Shown here piece after piece: positions 43,620 through 52,897 of a stretch of 64,000 nt of DNA. Each line of letters begins with the position of its first letter. The first letter of the stretch is position 1. Both the position numbers and the translations under genes were made by a program. Below the pieces are notes generated by a model. That model was not told where the DNA came from, did no database searches, and worked only from the letters and a program-made list of their open reading frames with translations. The stretch is from Erwinia persicina (GTDB lineage: Bacteria > Pseudomonadota > Gammaproteobacteria > Enterobacterales > Enterobacteriaceae): assembly GCF_014838825.1 (NCBI RefSeq), contig NZ_JACYMO010000011.1, forward strand, positions 1 to 64,000. Reading direction: 5' to 3'.

Positions 43620-45182
43620 ATGCGTAAAATGGCAGTAGAGAAGCACGTCGATGTCTTACTGATCGGGGGGGGTGTGATGAGTGCCACGCTCGGCACCTAC
43701 CTGCAGGAGCTGGAGCCAGACTGGCGTATCGGCATGGTAGAACGTCTGGATGGTGTGGCAGAAGAGAGTTCCAACGGCTGGAATAACGCCGGTACGGGTC
43801 ACTCAGCGCTGATGGAGCTGAACTATACGCCGGAGAACGCCGACGGTTCTGTCGATATTAAGAAAGCAGTGGAAATCAACGAAGCGTTTCAGATCTCCCG
43901 TCGTTTCTGGGCCCACCAGGTACAGCGTAACGTCCTGCGCAATCCGCGCAGTTTTGTCACCAGCGTATCGCATATGAGTTTCGTCTGGGGTGAGGACAAC
44001 GTTAATTTCCTGAAGAAACGGTTTACCGCCCTGCAGCAAAGCACCCTGTTCCGCGGCATGGAGTTTTCAGAAGACCCGGCGCAGGTCAGAGAATGGGTGC
44101 CACTGGTGATGGAAGGGCGTGACAACACGCAGAAAGTGGCGGCCACCCGCATTCCTACCGGTACCGATGTCAATTTTGGTGAGATCACCCGCCAGCTGGT
44201 CGCCTCCCTCGAAAAAAGCCCCAATTTTGAGCGCCAGAGCCGACACGAAGTACGGACCATCAGGCGCAACGACGACGGCACCTGGAGCATTACCGTCACC
44301 GACCTGAAAAATAACGATGAAAAAACCATCATCAGGGCGAAATACGTGTTTATCGGTGCCGGTGGGGCGGCGCTGACGCTGTTGCAGGCGTCCGGCATCC
44401 CGGAAGCAAAAAATTATGCCGGCTTCCCGGTCGGGGGCGAATTCCTGGTTACCGATAACCCGGAGGTCGTACAGCGCCATCACGCGAAGGTGTACGGCAA
44501 AGCGTCCGTGGGCGCACCGCCGATGTCGGTGCCGCACCTGGATTCCCGCACGCTGGACGGCAAACAGGTGCTGCTGTTCGGGCCGTTTGCCACCTTCTCG
44601 ACCAAGTTCCTCAAGCAGGGCTCGCTGTGGGATATGTTCGGCTCCATCACGCCGTCGAATTTGATGCCGATGGTCCGTGTAGGCCTCGACAACTTCGACC
44701 TGGTGAAGTATCTGGTGGGCCAGGTAATGCTGAATGAAGATGACCGCATGAATGCTGTACGTGAATACTTCCCGGAAGCCAAAAAAGGCGACTGGCGGCG
44801 GGTGAAAGCCGGACAGCGGGTGCAGATTATTCAGAAGGATGCCGATAAAGGCGGCGTACTGAAGCTGGGTACCGAAGTGGTCACCTCGCAGGACGGCACC
44901 ATCTCTGCCCTGCTGGGTGCCTCACCCGGCGCCTCTACCGCCGCGCCGATTATGCTCGATCTGATGAGCAAAGTGTTCAGGCAGCAGATGCAGTCCCCTG
45001 AATGGCAGAGCAAGCTGAAGGCGATCATACCGTTCTATGGCCAGCGGCTAAACGGCAACGTTGCAGCGACCGAGCGTGAGCTGGCTGAAACCAGCCGGAT
45101 ACTGCAGCTGGATTATGCCCCCATGAACCCGGCTGCCAATGACGAACCCGTCGCTGTGGTGGATTCCGTGGTCGGGAAATAA
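43620..45182 (+). CDS. mqo: Malate:quinone oxidoreductase Mqo
   Basis: Peripheral membrane FAD enzyme that oxidises malate to oxaloacetate and reduces quinone, bypassing NAD malate dehydrogenase. FAD motif [36 protein letters not shown], and [14 protein letters not shown] at the C-terminus are family marks. The 520 residues compare with 548 in E. coli; the N-terminus is about 20 residues shorter and lacks the hydrophobic leader-like segment. ATG 43620 (MRKMAVEKH) has GGAG about 10 bases upstream; ATG 43629 is also possible. Ends at a terminator before the convergent LysE gene. Confidence 0.95.
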   Translation: MRKMAVEKHVDVLLIGGGVMSATLGTYLQELEPDWRIGMVERLDGVAEESSNGWNNAGTGHSALMELNYTPENADGSVDIKKAVEINEAFQISRRFWAHQVQRNVLRNPRSFVTSVSHMSFVWGEDNVNFLKKRFTALQQSTLFRGMEFSEDPAQVREWVPLVMEGRDNTQKVAATRIPTGTDVNFGEITRQLVASLEKSPNFERQSRHEVRTIRRNDDGTWSITVTDLKNNDEKTIIRAKYVFIGAGGAALTLLQASGIPEAKNYAGFPVGGEFLVTDNPEVVQRHHAKVYGKASVGAPPMSVPHLDSRTLDGKQVLLFGPFATFSTKFLKQGSLWDMFGSITPSNLMPMVRVGLDNFDLVKYLVGQVMLNEDDRMNAVREYFPEAKKGDWRRVKAGQRVQIIQKDADKGGVLKLGTEVVTSQDGTISALLGASPGASTAAPIMLDLMSKVFRQQMQSPEWQSKLKAIIPFYGQRLNGNVAATERELAETSRILQLDYAPMNPAANDEPVAVVDSVVGK

Positions 45183-45188
45183 GTCCCC

Positions 45189-45224
45189 GGGCCGATTGCA
45201 CGTTGCGATCGGCCCTGCGTTTTA
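45189..45224 (+). terminator. Terminator of mqo
   Basis: GGGCCGAT (45189-45196) pairs with ATCGGCCC (45108+100 to 45215), with an inner GCA / TGC, and is followed by TGCGTTTT. It overlaps the stop of the convergent exporter gene. Confidence 0.7.
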
Positions 45225-45809
45225 TGCCACCTGAAACGCTTCCACCAGCATCCACAGCGTCGTAGCCAGCAGTGATAACGCCATCAGGGTGTTGAATAGC
45301 TGGAGTTTCCACGCCACCTGTAAATGTTTCCCCAGCCGATCGCCCATCATTGCCCAGATCAGGATGCAGGGCAGATTCAGCACCATAAAACTCAGCATCA
45401 CCGTGAGGATTGTGCTGTTCACCGTGTACATCAGCGCGACGTTGATCGCCATCAGCCACGCTTTCGGATTCACCGCCTGGAAGAGTGCGCCGCCGATCAT
45501 CGTCATCGGCCGCGCTTTCTCACGCAGCTCCGGCGCACCGGAGCGGAAGATTTTCCACGACAGCCACAGCAGATAGGTACAGCCCAGCAGAGTCAGCGGA
45601 AGACGCATCGCCCCCATCCACTGCAGCAGCAGTTCAAGCATGACCCCCGCCAGCACCGTCTGTAAGCCACACCCGATCAGGATGCCGCTGACCATCGGCA
45701 GCGTGCGGCGGATGCCAAAATTAACCCCGGAGGTCGCCAGCATGAGATTGTTCGGGCCAGGGGTAATCGACATCACGGTCACATAGCTGATAAAAGAGGG
45801 ATCAAGCAT
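45222..45809 (-). CDS. LysE/RhtB-family amino acid exporter
   Basis: A 195-residue inner-membrane protein with about six helices and the RhtB-family signature MSITPGPNNLMLATSG near the N-terminus, plus FQAVNPKAWLMA in the middle. The family exports amino acids such as lysine, threonine or homoserine; the substrate here cannot be told. Start at 45809 (MLDPSFISYVTVM); the open frame begins at 45830. It is divergent from a MocR regulator across a spacer with a strong palindrome, so regulation of the exporter by that protein is likely. Confidence 0.9.
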   Translation of the reverse strand: MLDPSFISYVTVMSITPGPNNLMLATSGVNFGIRRTLPMVSGILIGCGLQTVLAGVMLELLLQWMGAMRLPLTLLGCTYLLWLSWKIFRSGAPELREKARPMTMIGGALFQAVNPKAWLMAINVALMYTVNSTILTVMLSFMVLNLPCILIWAMMGDRLGKHLQVAWKLQLFNTLMALSLLATTLWMLVEAFQVA

Positions 45810-45884
45810 GATTTTTGTCCTGCATTTCAAGTGAGGCCCTCAGTGTAATCAGACCTCCCCAATGGTAACAGATGCAGAAACGAG

Positions 45885-45905
45885 TTATTGTAATGAGTAC
45901 AATAA
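45885..45905. promoter_or_regulatory. Palindrome between the LysE exporter and the MocR gene
   Basis: TTATTGTA, 5 bases, TACAATAA: two perfect 8-base arms. It is centred 85 bases upstream of the exporter and 52 bases upstream of the regulator. A further GTAC at 45921 lies nearby. This is a good candidate operator for the adjacent MocR protein; no experiment is implied. Confidence 0.6.
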
Positions 45906-45946
45906 TGAATAATCGATAACTGTACCCATGAGTTAAGGAGGATATT

Positions 45947-47398
45947 GTGTCCACCATCGAACCGCAGGCTACGCTCTATCATCAGCTGGCAGAAACGCTG
46001 GCAGAGGCCATACATCAGGGGACCTTTATGCCCGGCACTCGTCTTCCGGCGATCCGCCGCTGTGCCAGCAGCCATCAGGTCAGCGTGAATACGGTCCTCA
46101 CCGCCTACGGTATTCTGGAAGATCGCGGCCTGATCGAGGCCCGCCCTCAGTCAGGTTATTACGTGCGTGATACGCTGCCCTCGCTGACCCGGCAGGCATT
46201 TCAGCCCACCGGCGTCCGCTCCCCCAGTAGCGAAAAGCTCGATCTGATTGATACGGTGTTTGCCGCCCAGAACCACAGTGAGTACACCAATATCTCCCTG
46301 GCCTGCCCACAGAGCGGGGACTTCTTTCCAACGGCAAAAATCAGCCGGATTATCGCCTCGCTGATGCGACGTGAGCCCGATCTGATTGGCCGCTACGCTC
46401 TGCCACCGGGCAGCCTGCGCCTGCGGCGTGAAATTGCCCGCCGATCGATGGCCCTGGGCATCAGCCTCAGCGCCGATGACGTCACCCTCACACACGGCTG
46501 CATGGAAGCACTACAGCTGGGCCTGCGCGCCGTCACCCGGCCCGGCGACTGCGTCGGCGTGGAGACACCCACTTATTTTTACCTGTTCCCCCTGCTGGCC
46601 AGCCTGGGCCTGAAAGTGGTGGAGATCCCGACCGATCCGCAGTTCGGGCTGTCGCTGGATGCGCTTGAGCTGCTGCTACAGGAGAAGCGCATCCAGGCGC
46701 TGATTGCCATGCCGAATGCACAGAACCCCCTGGGCAGCAGCATGACACTGGAAGGGAAAAAGCGGCTGGCGCGCCTGGTGAACCACTATCAGGTACCGCT
46801 GCTGGAGGATGGGCTCTACAGCGAGCTGCAGTTCTGCTGGCCGCTGACCCCGGCAGTGAAAGCCTTTGATGAAGATGGCTGGGTGATGTACTGCACCAGC
46901 TTTACCAAAACCGTCGCCCCAGACTTCCATCTCGGCTGGATTGCCGCCGGACGCTTCAGCCAGCAGCTGGCACGACTAAAGGCCGTCTCTTCTCTGGCGG
47001 AGTCGCGACTGCTGTCGGAGGCGCTGGGGCATTTTCTCGAATCGGGCGGCTATGACCATCATCTGCGCTCGCTGCGTCGTCGTTACGCCGCGCAGCTGGA
47101 GGAGGCGCGCGGTATTATTGCCCGCCATTTCCCACAGGGGACACGCGCCACCCGGCCCAGCGGCGGCTTTGTGTTCTGGGTGGAACTGCCGGGCAATATT
47201 GACACTCTGGAACTGTTCCATCGCCTGCTGCAGGAGAAAATTTGCCTGACGCCCGGCGCACTCTATACGCTGTCCGAACGCTGCAACCACGCGCTGCGGC
47301 TCTCCTGCTGTTACCCCTTTGACGAGCGTTATACCTGGGCGCTGAAGCGCACCGGGGCGGTGGCCTGTGAAATGAGTGGGATTGCCGCCGGGATGTAA
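45947..47398 (+). CDS. MocR-type regulator (GntR HTH plus aminotransferase domain)
   Basis: The 483 residues hold a GntR winged HTH (about 8-75: LYHQLAETLAEAIHQGTFMP, SSHQVSVNTVLTAYGILEDRG) and an aminotransferase-like domain with MPNAQNPLGSSM and the PLP lysine in CTSFTKTVAPDFHLGWIAAG. The start is GTG 45947, with AAGGAGG 5-6 bases upstream. Divergent from a LysE-type exporter. It differs clearly in sequence from the MocR protein at 41354-42781. Natural effector unknown. Confidence 0.9.
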   Translation: MSTIEPQATLYHQLAETLAEAIHQGTFMPGTRLPAIRRCASSHQVSVNTVLTAYGILEDRGLIEARPQSGYYVRDTLPSLTRQAFQPTGVRSPSSEKLDLIDTVFAAQNHSEYTNISLACPQSGDFFPTAKISRIIASLMRREPDLIGRYALPPGSLRLRREIARRSMALGISLSADDVTLTHGCMEALQLGLRAVTRPGDCVGVETPTYFYLFPLLASLGLKVVEIPTDPQFGLSLDALELLLQEKRIQALIAMPNAQNPLGSSMTLEGKKRLARLVNHYQVPLLEDGLYSELQFCWPLTPAVKAFDEDGWVMYCTSFTKTVAPDFHLGWIAAGRFSQQLARLKAVSSLAESRLLSEALGHFLESGGYDHHLRSLRRRYAAQLEEARGIIARHFPQGTRATRPSGGFVFWVELPGNIDTLELFHRLLQEKICLTPGALYTLSERCNHALRLSCCYPFDERYTWALKRTGAVACEMSGIAAGM

Positions 47399-47422
47399 CC
47401 GCGGCCCGGTATCCCTGAGGGG

Positions 47423-48046
47423 TTAAGGTGTGCCGTTGCGCCCCCAGGTGGCATAGCCTTTGCGTCCGGTCAGACGTTCGTAGTAGGCGCGGACGGCGGG
47501 AAGGTTCGCGTGGTCAAGCGGCGTCTCAAACCAGCGGTTCACCGACAGGCCAATGGGAATATCCGCCAGAGAGAAGGCATCCCCGGCCACGTAAGCGCCG
47601 GTTCGCTCAAGCTGCTGATTAAGGATGCCCATAGTGTACGCCCAGCCTTTACTGGCGGCAGCCAGCAGGCGCGGGTCCTGATGAGCCGGAGAGTGGCGAA
47701 CCAGTGACATAAACGCGTAACGCCAGGCGGTGTTCAGCTCCGTGGCCTGCCAGTCAATCCACTGATCGACGCGCGCACGCTGCTGAGGTGCTGTGGGGTA
47801 CAGCGCTTCCCCACCGTACGCATTGGCCAGGTAGCGAATAATGGTGTTCGATTCCCACAGGATAAAGTCGCCGTCCTGGATAACCGGGATCAGCGCATTC
47901 GGATTCATTGCCTTAAATTCAGCGTCCTGCGGCGACTTAAAACCGTCGCCCCACTCCTCACGCCGGAAGGGGATCGCCAGCTCATCACACAACCACAGCA
48001 CTTTTCTGACATTAATAGATGACGCACGACCCAATATTTTCAGCAT
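47423..48046 (-). CDS. Glutathione S-transferase family protein
   Basis: A 207-residue cytosolic GST: a thioredoxin-like N-terminal domain ([43 protein letters not shown] with the glutathione-binding Glu-Ser) and a helical C-terminal domain (about 88-207, FSLADIPIG). It resembles the GstB-like group of E. coli, which acts on small halogenated acids, but the substrate is not predictable. Start at 48046 ([10 protein letters not shown]). Convergent with the MocR gene and divergent from the PhzF-family gene. Confidence 0.9.
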   Translation of the reverse strand: MLKILGRASSINVRKVLWLCDELAIPFRREEWGDGFKSPQDAEFKAMNPNALIPVIQDGDFILWESNTIIRYLANAYGGEALYPTAPQQRARVDQWIDWQATELNTAWRYAFMSLVRHSPAHQDPRLLAAASKGWAYTMGILNQQLERTGAYVAGDAFSLADIPIGLSVNRWFETPLDHANLPAVRAYYERLTGRKGYATWGRNGTP

Positions 48047-48159
48047 AAAAACATCACTTTTTTAAACCACTGTGGTTTATTAATACCGATAATAGTCGGG
48101 GCTGACAACCTTCATCCGGAGACCCGGCCGGCAGAACCTTCACACTGACAGGAAGCGCT

Positions 48160-49011
48160 ATGACGCCATTACGTCCTTTTAAACAGGTTGATGTATTTAC
48201 CTCCACCCCCTACAACGGCAATCCGCTGGCGGTGATCATGGATGCCAGCGGCCTGAGCGACGACCAGATGCAGTCCATTGCCCGCTGGACCCATCTGTCT
48301 GAGACAACGTTTGTACTGCCGCCGACCGACCCTGCTGCCGATTATCGTGTGCGTATTTTCACGCCGGATACTGAATTCCCTTTTGCCGGCCACCCGACGC
48401 TGGGCACCGCCCATGCGCTGCTCGAAGCCGGGATCGCGCTGAAAACGCCCGGCCAGATTGTGCAGGAGTGTGGCCTGGGGCTGGTGCGTGTCAACATCAG
48501 TGACGACGGCATACTGGCTTTCGCCGCCCCGGAAGCCATCCTCACCCCGTTCAGCGACGCGTCCATCACTCATGCTCTCAACAGCAGCGATCTGGAAGCA
48601 CAGCTTCCGGTGATGATTGCCGATATGGGGATTCGCTGGCTGCTGGTGCCGATGACGTCTGCTGATGCCGTGCTGGCGATTAAGCCAGACGTGGTGGCGT
48701 TTACCCGGCTGGTGCAACAAGCCGGTGTCGACGGGGTGATGCCCTTTGGTCCGTTAGCTGGCGGGAGTGAACAATATGAAGTGCGTGGCCTGCTGATTGA
48801 GCAGGGCAGCCTGGTTGAAGACCCGGTGACCGGCAGTGCCAATGCCTGCCTGGCCCGCTACCTGCAGGCGCGCGGCGTCGAGCTGGATTACCGCGTGCGT
48901 CAGGGAACGGCCATGCAGCGGGCCGGTCGCCTGAGCGTCACCTGGACCGGAGATGGCGTGTGGATTGGCGGCCAGACCGTCACAGTGATCGACGGCACAA
49001 TCCGGGTATAG
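48160..49011 (+). CDS. PhzF-family isomerase/epimerase-like protein
   Basis: The 283 residues have the PhzF fold: FKQVDVFTSTPYNGNPLAVI at the N-terminus, the catalytic Glu48 in HLSETTFVL, FTPDTEFPFAGHPTLGTAH, and EDPVTGSANACL in the second half. PhzF of phenazine synthesis is the founding member, but no phenazine genes are near, so this is one of the many family members of unknown substrate. Start at 48160 with an AGGAA upstream. Convergent with the SDR gene. Confidence 0.9.
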   Translation: MTPLRPFKQVDVFTSTPYNGNPLAVIMDASGLSDDQMQSIARWTHLSETTFVLPPTDPAADYRVRIFTPDTEFPFAGHPTLGTAHALLEAGIALKTPGQIVQECGLGLVRVNISDDGILAFAAPEAILTPFSDASITHALNSSDLEAQLPVMIADMGIRWLLVPMTSADAVLAIKPDVVAFTRLVQQAGVDGVMPFGPLAGGSEQYEVRGLLIEQGSLVEDPVTGSANACLARYLQARGVELDYRVRQGTAMQRAGRLSVTWTGDGVWIGGQTVTVIDGTIRV

Positions 49012-49024
49012 CCCGGCATCCACA

Positions 49025-49047
49025 GGGCGGACCTTTTCAGTCCGCCC
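49025..49047. terminator. Hairpin between the convergent PhzF and SDR genes
   Basis: GGGCGGA (49025-49031), loop of 9 including TTTT, TCCGCCC (49041-49047). There is no T-run, but its position between two stop codons fits a terminator for both strands. Confidence 0.5.
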
Positions 49048-49051
49048 ACCT

Positions 49052-49810
49052 TTACAGAAACATCCCTCCCGATGCCTCGATGCGTTGCCCGTTCACCCAG
49101 CGGCACCCCTCGCTGAACAACGCAGCAACCGCATCACCAATATCATCAGGTAACCCGACCCGACCCAGTGCCGTCTGTGATGCCACAAAGGCATTCATCG
49201 CCGCATCATCCCGTACACGCCCGTCGCCAAAATCCGTCTCGATCGCCCCCGGAGCCAGGATGTTGACGGTGATACCGCGCGCGCCCAGCTCTTTCGCCTG
49301 ATAGCGTGTCAGTACCTCCATCGCCCCTTTTACGGCGGCATAAGCGCTGGAACCCGGCAGGCTGAAACGCGCCAGGCCGCTGGACACATTGAGTATGCGT
49401 CCGCCATCCGCCATCAGCGGCAGAAGGGCCTGCGTCAGGAAAAACGGACCTTTAAAATGGATGTTCACCAGCTGGTCAAACTGCGCCTCGGTGGTATCGG
49501 TAAAGGGCGCATACAGTGCCGTACCGGCGTTGTTGAATAAATAATCAAATGTTTCACGCTGCCAGATTTTTTTCAGCTGGTGCGTGACTTCGCTGACAAA
49601 GGCGCTGAAACCCTGACTGTCGCCTGCGTCCAGCGGCAGCGCCACGGCACGGGCCCCCAGCGCCTGAATCCGGGCGACAACGGACTCTGCCTCCCGCTTC
49701 TGACTACGATAGGTCAAAATCACGTCGATGCCCTTTTCTGCGAGTTTTAAGGCCGCATTCCGGCCTAAACCCCGGCTTCCGCCGGTAATCAGTGCTATTT
49801 TCTGGCTCAT
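49052..49810 (-). CDS. Short-chain dehydrogenase/reductase (SDR)
   Basis: A 252-residue classical SDR: cofactor motif TGGSRGLG (about 8-15), NNAG, catalytic Ser (NVSSG) and YAAVK (the YxxxK pair), ending ASGGMFL. YRSQKRE after beta-2 suggests NADPH preference. Start at 49810 (MSQKIALITGG); the open frame begins at 49882. The substrate is unknown. Divergent from the LysR gene yhjC (114 bases), which may control it. Confidence 0.9.
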   Translation of the reverse strand: MSQKIALITGGSRGLGRNAALKLAEKGIDVILTYRSQKREAESVVARIQALGARAVALPLDAGDSQGFSAFVSEVTHQLKKIWQRETFDYLFNNAGTALYAPFTDTTEAQFDQLVNIHFKGPFFLTQALLPLMADGGRILNVSSGLARFSLPGSSAYAAVKGAMEVLTRYQAKELGARGITVNILAPGAIETDFGDGRVRDDAAMNAFVASQTALGRVGLPDDIGDAVAALFSEGCRWVNGQRIEASGGMFL

Positions 49811-49924
49811 TTTATACTCCCGTTGTGTGCTGTGGACAAAAAGGAGGATATTACCTCTCATATGTTCTATAAATGTCTTCATCTACGCTTCACTGTTCCA
49901 TTTATCACAACAATGAGCACAGCA

Positions 49925-50824
49925 ATGGATAAAATTCACGCAATGCAGGTGTTTGTCCGGGTGGCAGAAATGCAGAGTTTTACCAAAGCAGCGGAAAGTC
50001 TCGGCCTGCCTAAAGGCAGCCTGTCGCGACAGATCCAGGCACTGGAAAACAGTCTGGGCTCACGTTTACTGCACCGGACTACGCGTCGCGTGCAGCTTAC
50101 TCAGGACGGGCAGGTTTACGTCGAACGCTGCCGTGACGTGCTGGCCACCCTGGATGAGATGGACGCCCTGTTTCAACACGATCCCGCCACCCTCAGCGGA
50201 CGGCTGCGGGTGGATATGCCGGTCAGTCTGGCCAGTAATTACCTGATCCCGCTGCTGCCGGACTTTCTGCAACAGTATCCGGGCATTGAGCTGGAACTCA
50301 GCAGCAGCGACCGTCGTGTGGACGTGATCCGCGAAGGCTTTGACTGTGTGGTACGCGTTGGCGTACTGGAGGATTCCGGTTTGATCGCCCGTCAGATTGG
50401 CCATCTGCCGCTGATTAACTGCGCCAGTCCGGACTATCTGGCGCGTTTTGGCACACCTGACACCCTGGAAGCACTTTCTCAGCATGCGATGGTTCATTAC
50501 AGCCAGCACCTCGGCGGGCTGCCGGACGGATTCGAATATGACGACGGAAAAACCACCCGGCTGATTAAGACCGGCGGGGCAGTGACCGTTAACAGCACAG
50601 AAACGTACCGGGCTGCCTGCATCGCCGGGTTGGGTATTATTCAGGTGCCACGGGCGGGGGTATTACAGGCCCTGAAAGAAAAAAAACTGGTCGAAATACT
50701 GCCCCAGTTTACCGCGCGCCCGATGCCCGTCGCCCTGCTGTACCCGCATCGCCGGAACCTGGCGCGTCGGGTGCGGGTATTTATTGAATGGCTGAGTCAG
50801 ACGCTTACGCATTACGTCACCTGA
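49925..50824 (+). CDS. yhjC: LysR-family regulator YhjC
   Basis: A 299-residue LysR protein, the length of E. coli YhjC. It starts MDKIHAMQVFVRVAEMQSF, with the HTH FTKAAESLGLPKGSLSRQIQ and an effector domain that contains LELSSSDRRVDVIREGFDC. Followed by yhjD, 54 bases downstream, which is also the E. coli order; that pairing supports the name. I chose ATG 49925 over ATG 49913 on family alignment; neither has a strong ribosome site. It is also divergent from an SDR gene here. Confidence 0.85.
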   Translation: MDKIHAMQVFVRVAEMQSFTKAAESLGLPKGSLSRQIQALENSLGSRLLHRTTRRVQLTQDGQVYVERCRDVLATLDEMDALFQHDPATLSGRLRVDMPVSLASNYLIPLLPDFLQQYPGIELELSSSDRRVDVIREGFDCVVRVGVLEDSGLIARQIGHLPLINCASPDYLARFGTPDTLEALSQHAMVHYSQHLGGLPDGFEYDDGKTTRLIKTGGAVTVNSTETYRAACIAGLGIIQVPRAGVLQALKEKKLVEILPQFTARPMPVALLYPHRRNLARRVRVFIEWLSQTLTHYVT

Positions 50825-50878
50825 CCAGCAGACTATAATGAGCGGCAGTCAGTTTTTTATAAGGATAACGAAAGATTC

Positions 50879-51892
50879 ATGGCAGACAATCAACAGCGCC
50901 CAATCAGGCCCACAGAGAAGCCGGCAGAAAAACCGCTTATCTCGCTAAAAACCGGTAATCATACGGTGGATAAATCCCTGTCGCGCGTCTCGAAATGGGT
51001 CGAGTGGTTCCGGGCCATCCCTGCGGTGGCACACTTTATACGCGCCGGGGAGCGCTTTAACGATCGTCTCGGCAGTCAGTTCGGAGCCGCCATTACCTAC
51101 TTCTCCTTTCTCTCCCTGATCCCCATCCTGATGGTGTCCTTTGCCGGTGTTGGTTTTGTGCTGGCCTCGAACCCCGACCTGCTGGCAAAACTGATCAACA
51201 CGATCGTCAGTAATATCAGCGATCCCTCGCTGGCAGCCACGCTGAAAAGCACCGTAAATACCGCGATTCAGCAGCGTACCACCGTCGGTCTGACCGGGCT
51301 GCTGGTGGCGCTCTATTCCGGGATTAGCTGGATGGGGAATCTGCGCGAAGCAATACGCGCTCAGTCGCGGGATGTGTGGGAGCGAGCCCCCCAGGACGAG
51401 GAAAAAATCTGGTTCAAATACTCGCGGGACTTTATCTCTCTGACCGGACTGGTGCTGGCGCTGATTATCACGCTGTCGCTGACATCGATTGCCGGGGCGG
51501 CGCAGGCAGCTATCGTGCGTGCGCTGGGGCTGGAAGGCATTGAGTGGCTGCGTCCGGCCATGACGCTGATTGCGTTATCGATCTCGATCTTCGCCAACTA
51601 CCTGCTGTTTTTGTGGATTTTCTGGATACTGCCGCGCCATAAGCCACGCAAAAAAGCCCTGTTTCGCGGCACGCTGCTGGCGGCGATTGGATTTGAGATA
51701 ATTAAATTTATTATGACCCTGACACTGCCAAAGCTGGCATCTTCGCCATCCGGCGCTGCGTTCGGATCGGTACTGGGTCTGATGGCCTTTTTCTATTTCT
51801 TTGCGCGCCTGACGCTGTTCTGCGCGGCCTGGATTGCCACCGCCCAGTACAAAAATGACCCGGAACCAGAACAAAATCAACGTGTGAAGTAG
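50879..51892 (+). CDS. yhjD: Inner membrane protein YhjD (YihY/BrkB family)
   Basis: A 337-residue membrane protein with about six helices after an approximately 80-residue N-terminal cytoplasmic part. GAAITYFSFLSLIPILMVSF, LYSGISWMGNLREAIRAQSRDVWER and PSGAAFGSVLGLMAFFYFFARLTLFCAAWIATA are nearly the E. coli YhjD text. The family's biochemical role is uncertain; E. coli yhjD mutations suppress loss of Kdo biosynthesis, which hints at lipid A export. Start at 50879 with AAGGAT upstream. Confidence 0.9.
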   Translation: MADNQQRPIRPTEKPAEKPLISLKTGNHTVDKSLSRVSKWVEWFRAIPAVAHFIRAGERFNDRLGSQFGAAITYFSFLSLIPILMVSFAGVGFVLASNPDLLAKLINTIVSNISDPSLAATLKSTVNTAIQQRTTVGLTGLLVALYSGISWMGNLREAIRAQSRDVWERAPQDEEKIWFKYSRDFISLTGLVLALIITLSLTSIAGAAQAAIVRALGLEGIEWLRPAMTLIALSISIFANYLLFLWIFWILPRHKPRKKALFRGTLLAAIGFEIIKFIMTLTLPKLASSPSGAAFGSVLGLMAFFYFFARLTLFCAAWIATAQYKNDPEPEQNQRVK

Positions 51893-51903
51893 CTTATAAA
51901 GGG

Positions 51904-51929
51904 GGGTCGACCGGACAGAAGGTCGACCC
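51904..51929. terminator. Hairpin between convergent yhjD and cdh
   Basis: GGGTCGACC, 8-base loop, GGTCGACCC: a perfect 9-base-pair stem 11 bases after the yhjD stop. No T-run follows on either strand. Confidence 0.55.
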
Positions 51930-51948
51930 GATACAACGACGGGCGAAA

Positions 51949-52704
51949 TTATTTTACTAACGCACAGCTGTGATCCTGCAACTCCTCGGCAGAGGCCCGG
52001 TTGAGCAGCAGCAAATTACGTTTTACGACCATCAACACGCGTCTGCCGTCCGCTAATACGGCAATGGCGATGCCGTAACTCCCCATATCCTCGCGCGCAC
52101 CAGGCAACTCATTAGCAATACGGATAAACGGGCTGGTCCGTTTGAACTCATCGCGCGTCATCGTTCGGACTTCATATTCATGGCTGCCCAACTGCAGGCT
52201 TTGCCATTTTGCGGTCAGACGGTGATCCAGCTTGTCCAGCTGCTGACGGATATCTGGCCGCAGACAGGAGATGTGAATGTGCAACTGATTCTGAGAACGG
52301 CCCCAGCGCGAATTAACCGCCAGAGAAAATACCCGATCGTCCATAATGGCGCCGTGCTTCTCTTCCATAAAATGACGCGCCCGCCAGGCTTCTGACAGGT
52401 AATTAGGCGTGGCGGGGTTGAGCAATTTCTCACTCTCCACGCCGGTAATTTTCGCCACCGGCATCAGCAAAAATTGCAAAGGACCATTCCTGTCTTTAAG
52501 CACCACGTATCCATCCGGAATATTGACCAGGCGACAGGGAGAAGGATTGTTTTTATTTTCCTGACCGGGCACACATTGCTGGCTAACAATGTTCCACAGC
52601 TGGTCTGCATTACTGTTAAATTTCAGTGTGATACAAGCAAAACCGACGGTTACTACTACCACTATAGCGACCAGCGTGATAACAACCCGCCTTCGTCCCA
52701 GCAT
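51949..52704 (-). CDS. cdh: CDP-diacylglycerol diphosphatase Cdh
   Basis: Membrane-anchored pyrophosphatase that splits CDP-diacylglycerol into CMP and phosphatidate. The 251 residues equal E. coli Cdh. One N-terminal membrane helix (about 7-27, VVITLVAIVVVVTVGFACIT) precedes a periplasmic domain with the HIT-like motif QLHIHISCLRPD. GYVVLKDRNGPLQFLLMP and NRASAEELQDHSC are conserved. Start at 52704. Order cdh-sbp-pfkA-fieF as in E. coli. Confidence 0.93.
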   Translation of the reverse strand: MLGRRRVVITLVAIVVVVTVGFACITLKFNSNADQLWNIVSQQCVPGQENKNNPSPCRLVNIPDGYVVLKDRNGPLQFLLMPVAKITGVESEKLLNPATPNYLSEAWRARHFMEEKHGAIMDDRVFSLAVNSRWGRSQNQLHIHISCLRPDIRQQLDKLDHRLTAKWQSLQLGSHEYEVRTMTRDEFKRTSPFIRIANELPGAREDMGSYGIAIAVLADGRRVLMVVKRNLLLLNRASAEELQDHSCALVK

Positions 52705-52844
52705 TTTTTCTGAACCTCTGTACCTTGGTTGCTCACAATGTAGTCTAAGACGTGAAAAATATCATGCGAAATTATCCCGGGGTGTAACATTTATTTAAAG
52801 CAAAGAAAATCAGCAAGCTCTTAATTCTATTAACACTGAGACAA

Positions 52845-52873
52845 ATAAAAAGGGCCGACAATAGTCGGCCCTT
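52845..52873 (-). terminator. Intrinsic terminator of sbp
   Basis: On the minus strand AAGGGCCGAC (plus 52864-52873) and GTCGGCCCTT (plus 52850-52859), loop TATT, are followed by TTTTTA. It lies 25 bases after the sbp stop. Confidence 0.88.
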
Positions 52874-52897
52874 GTAAAATATCGCACATAAAGCAAA

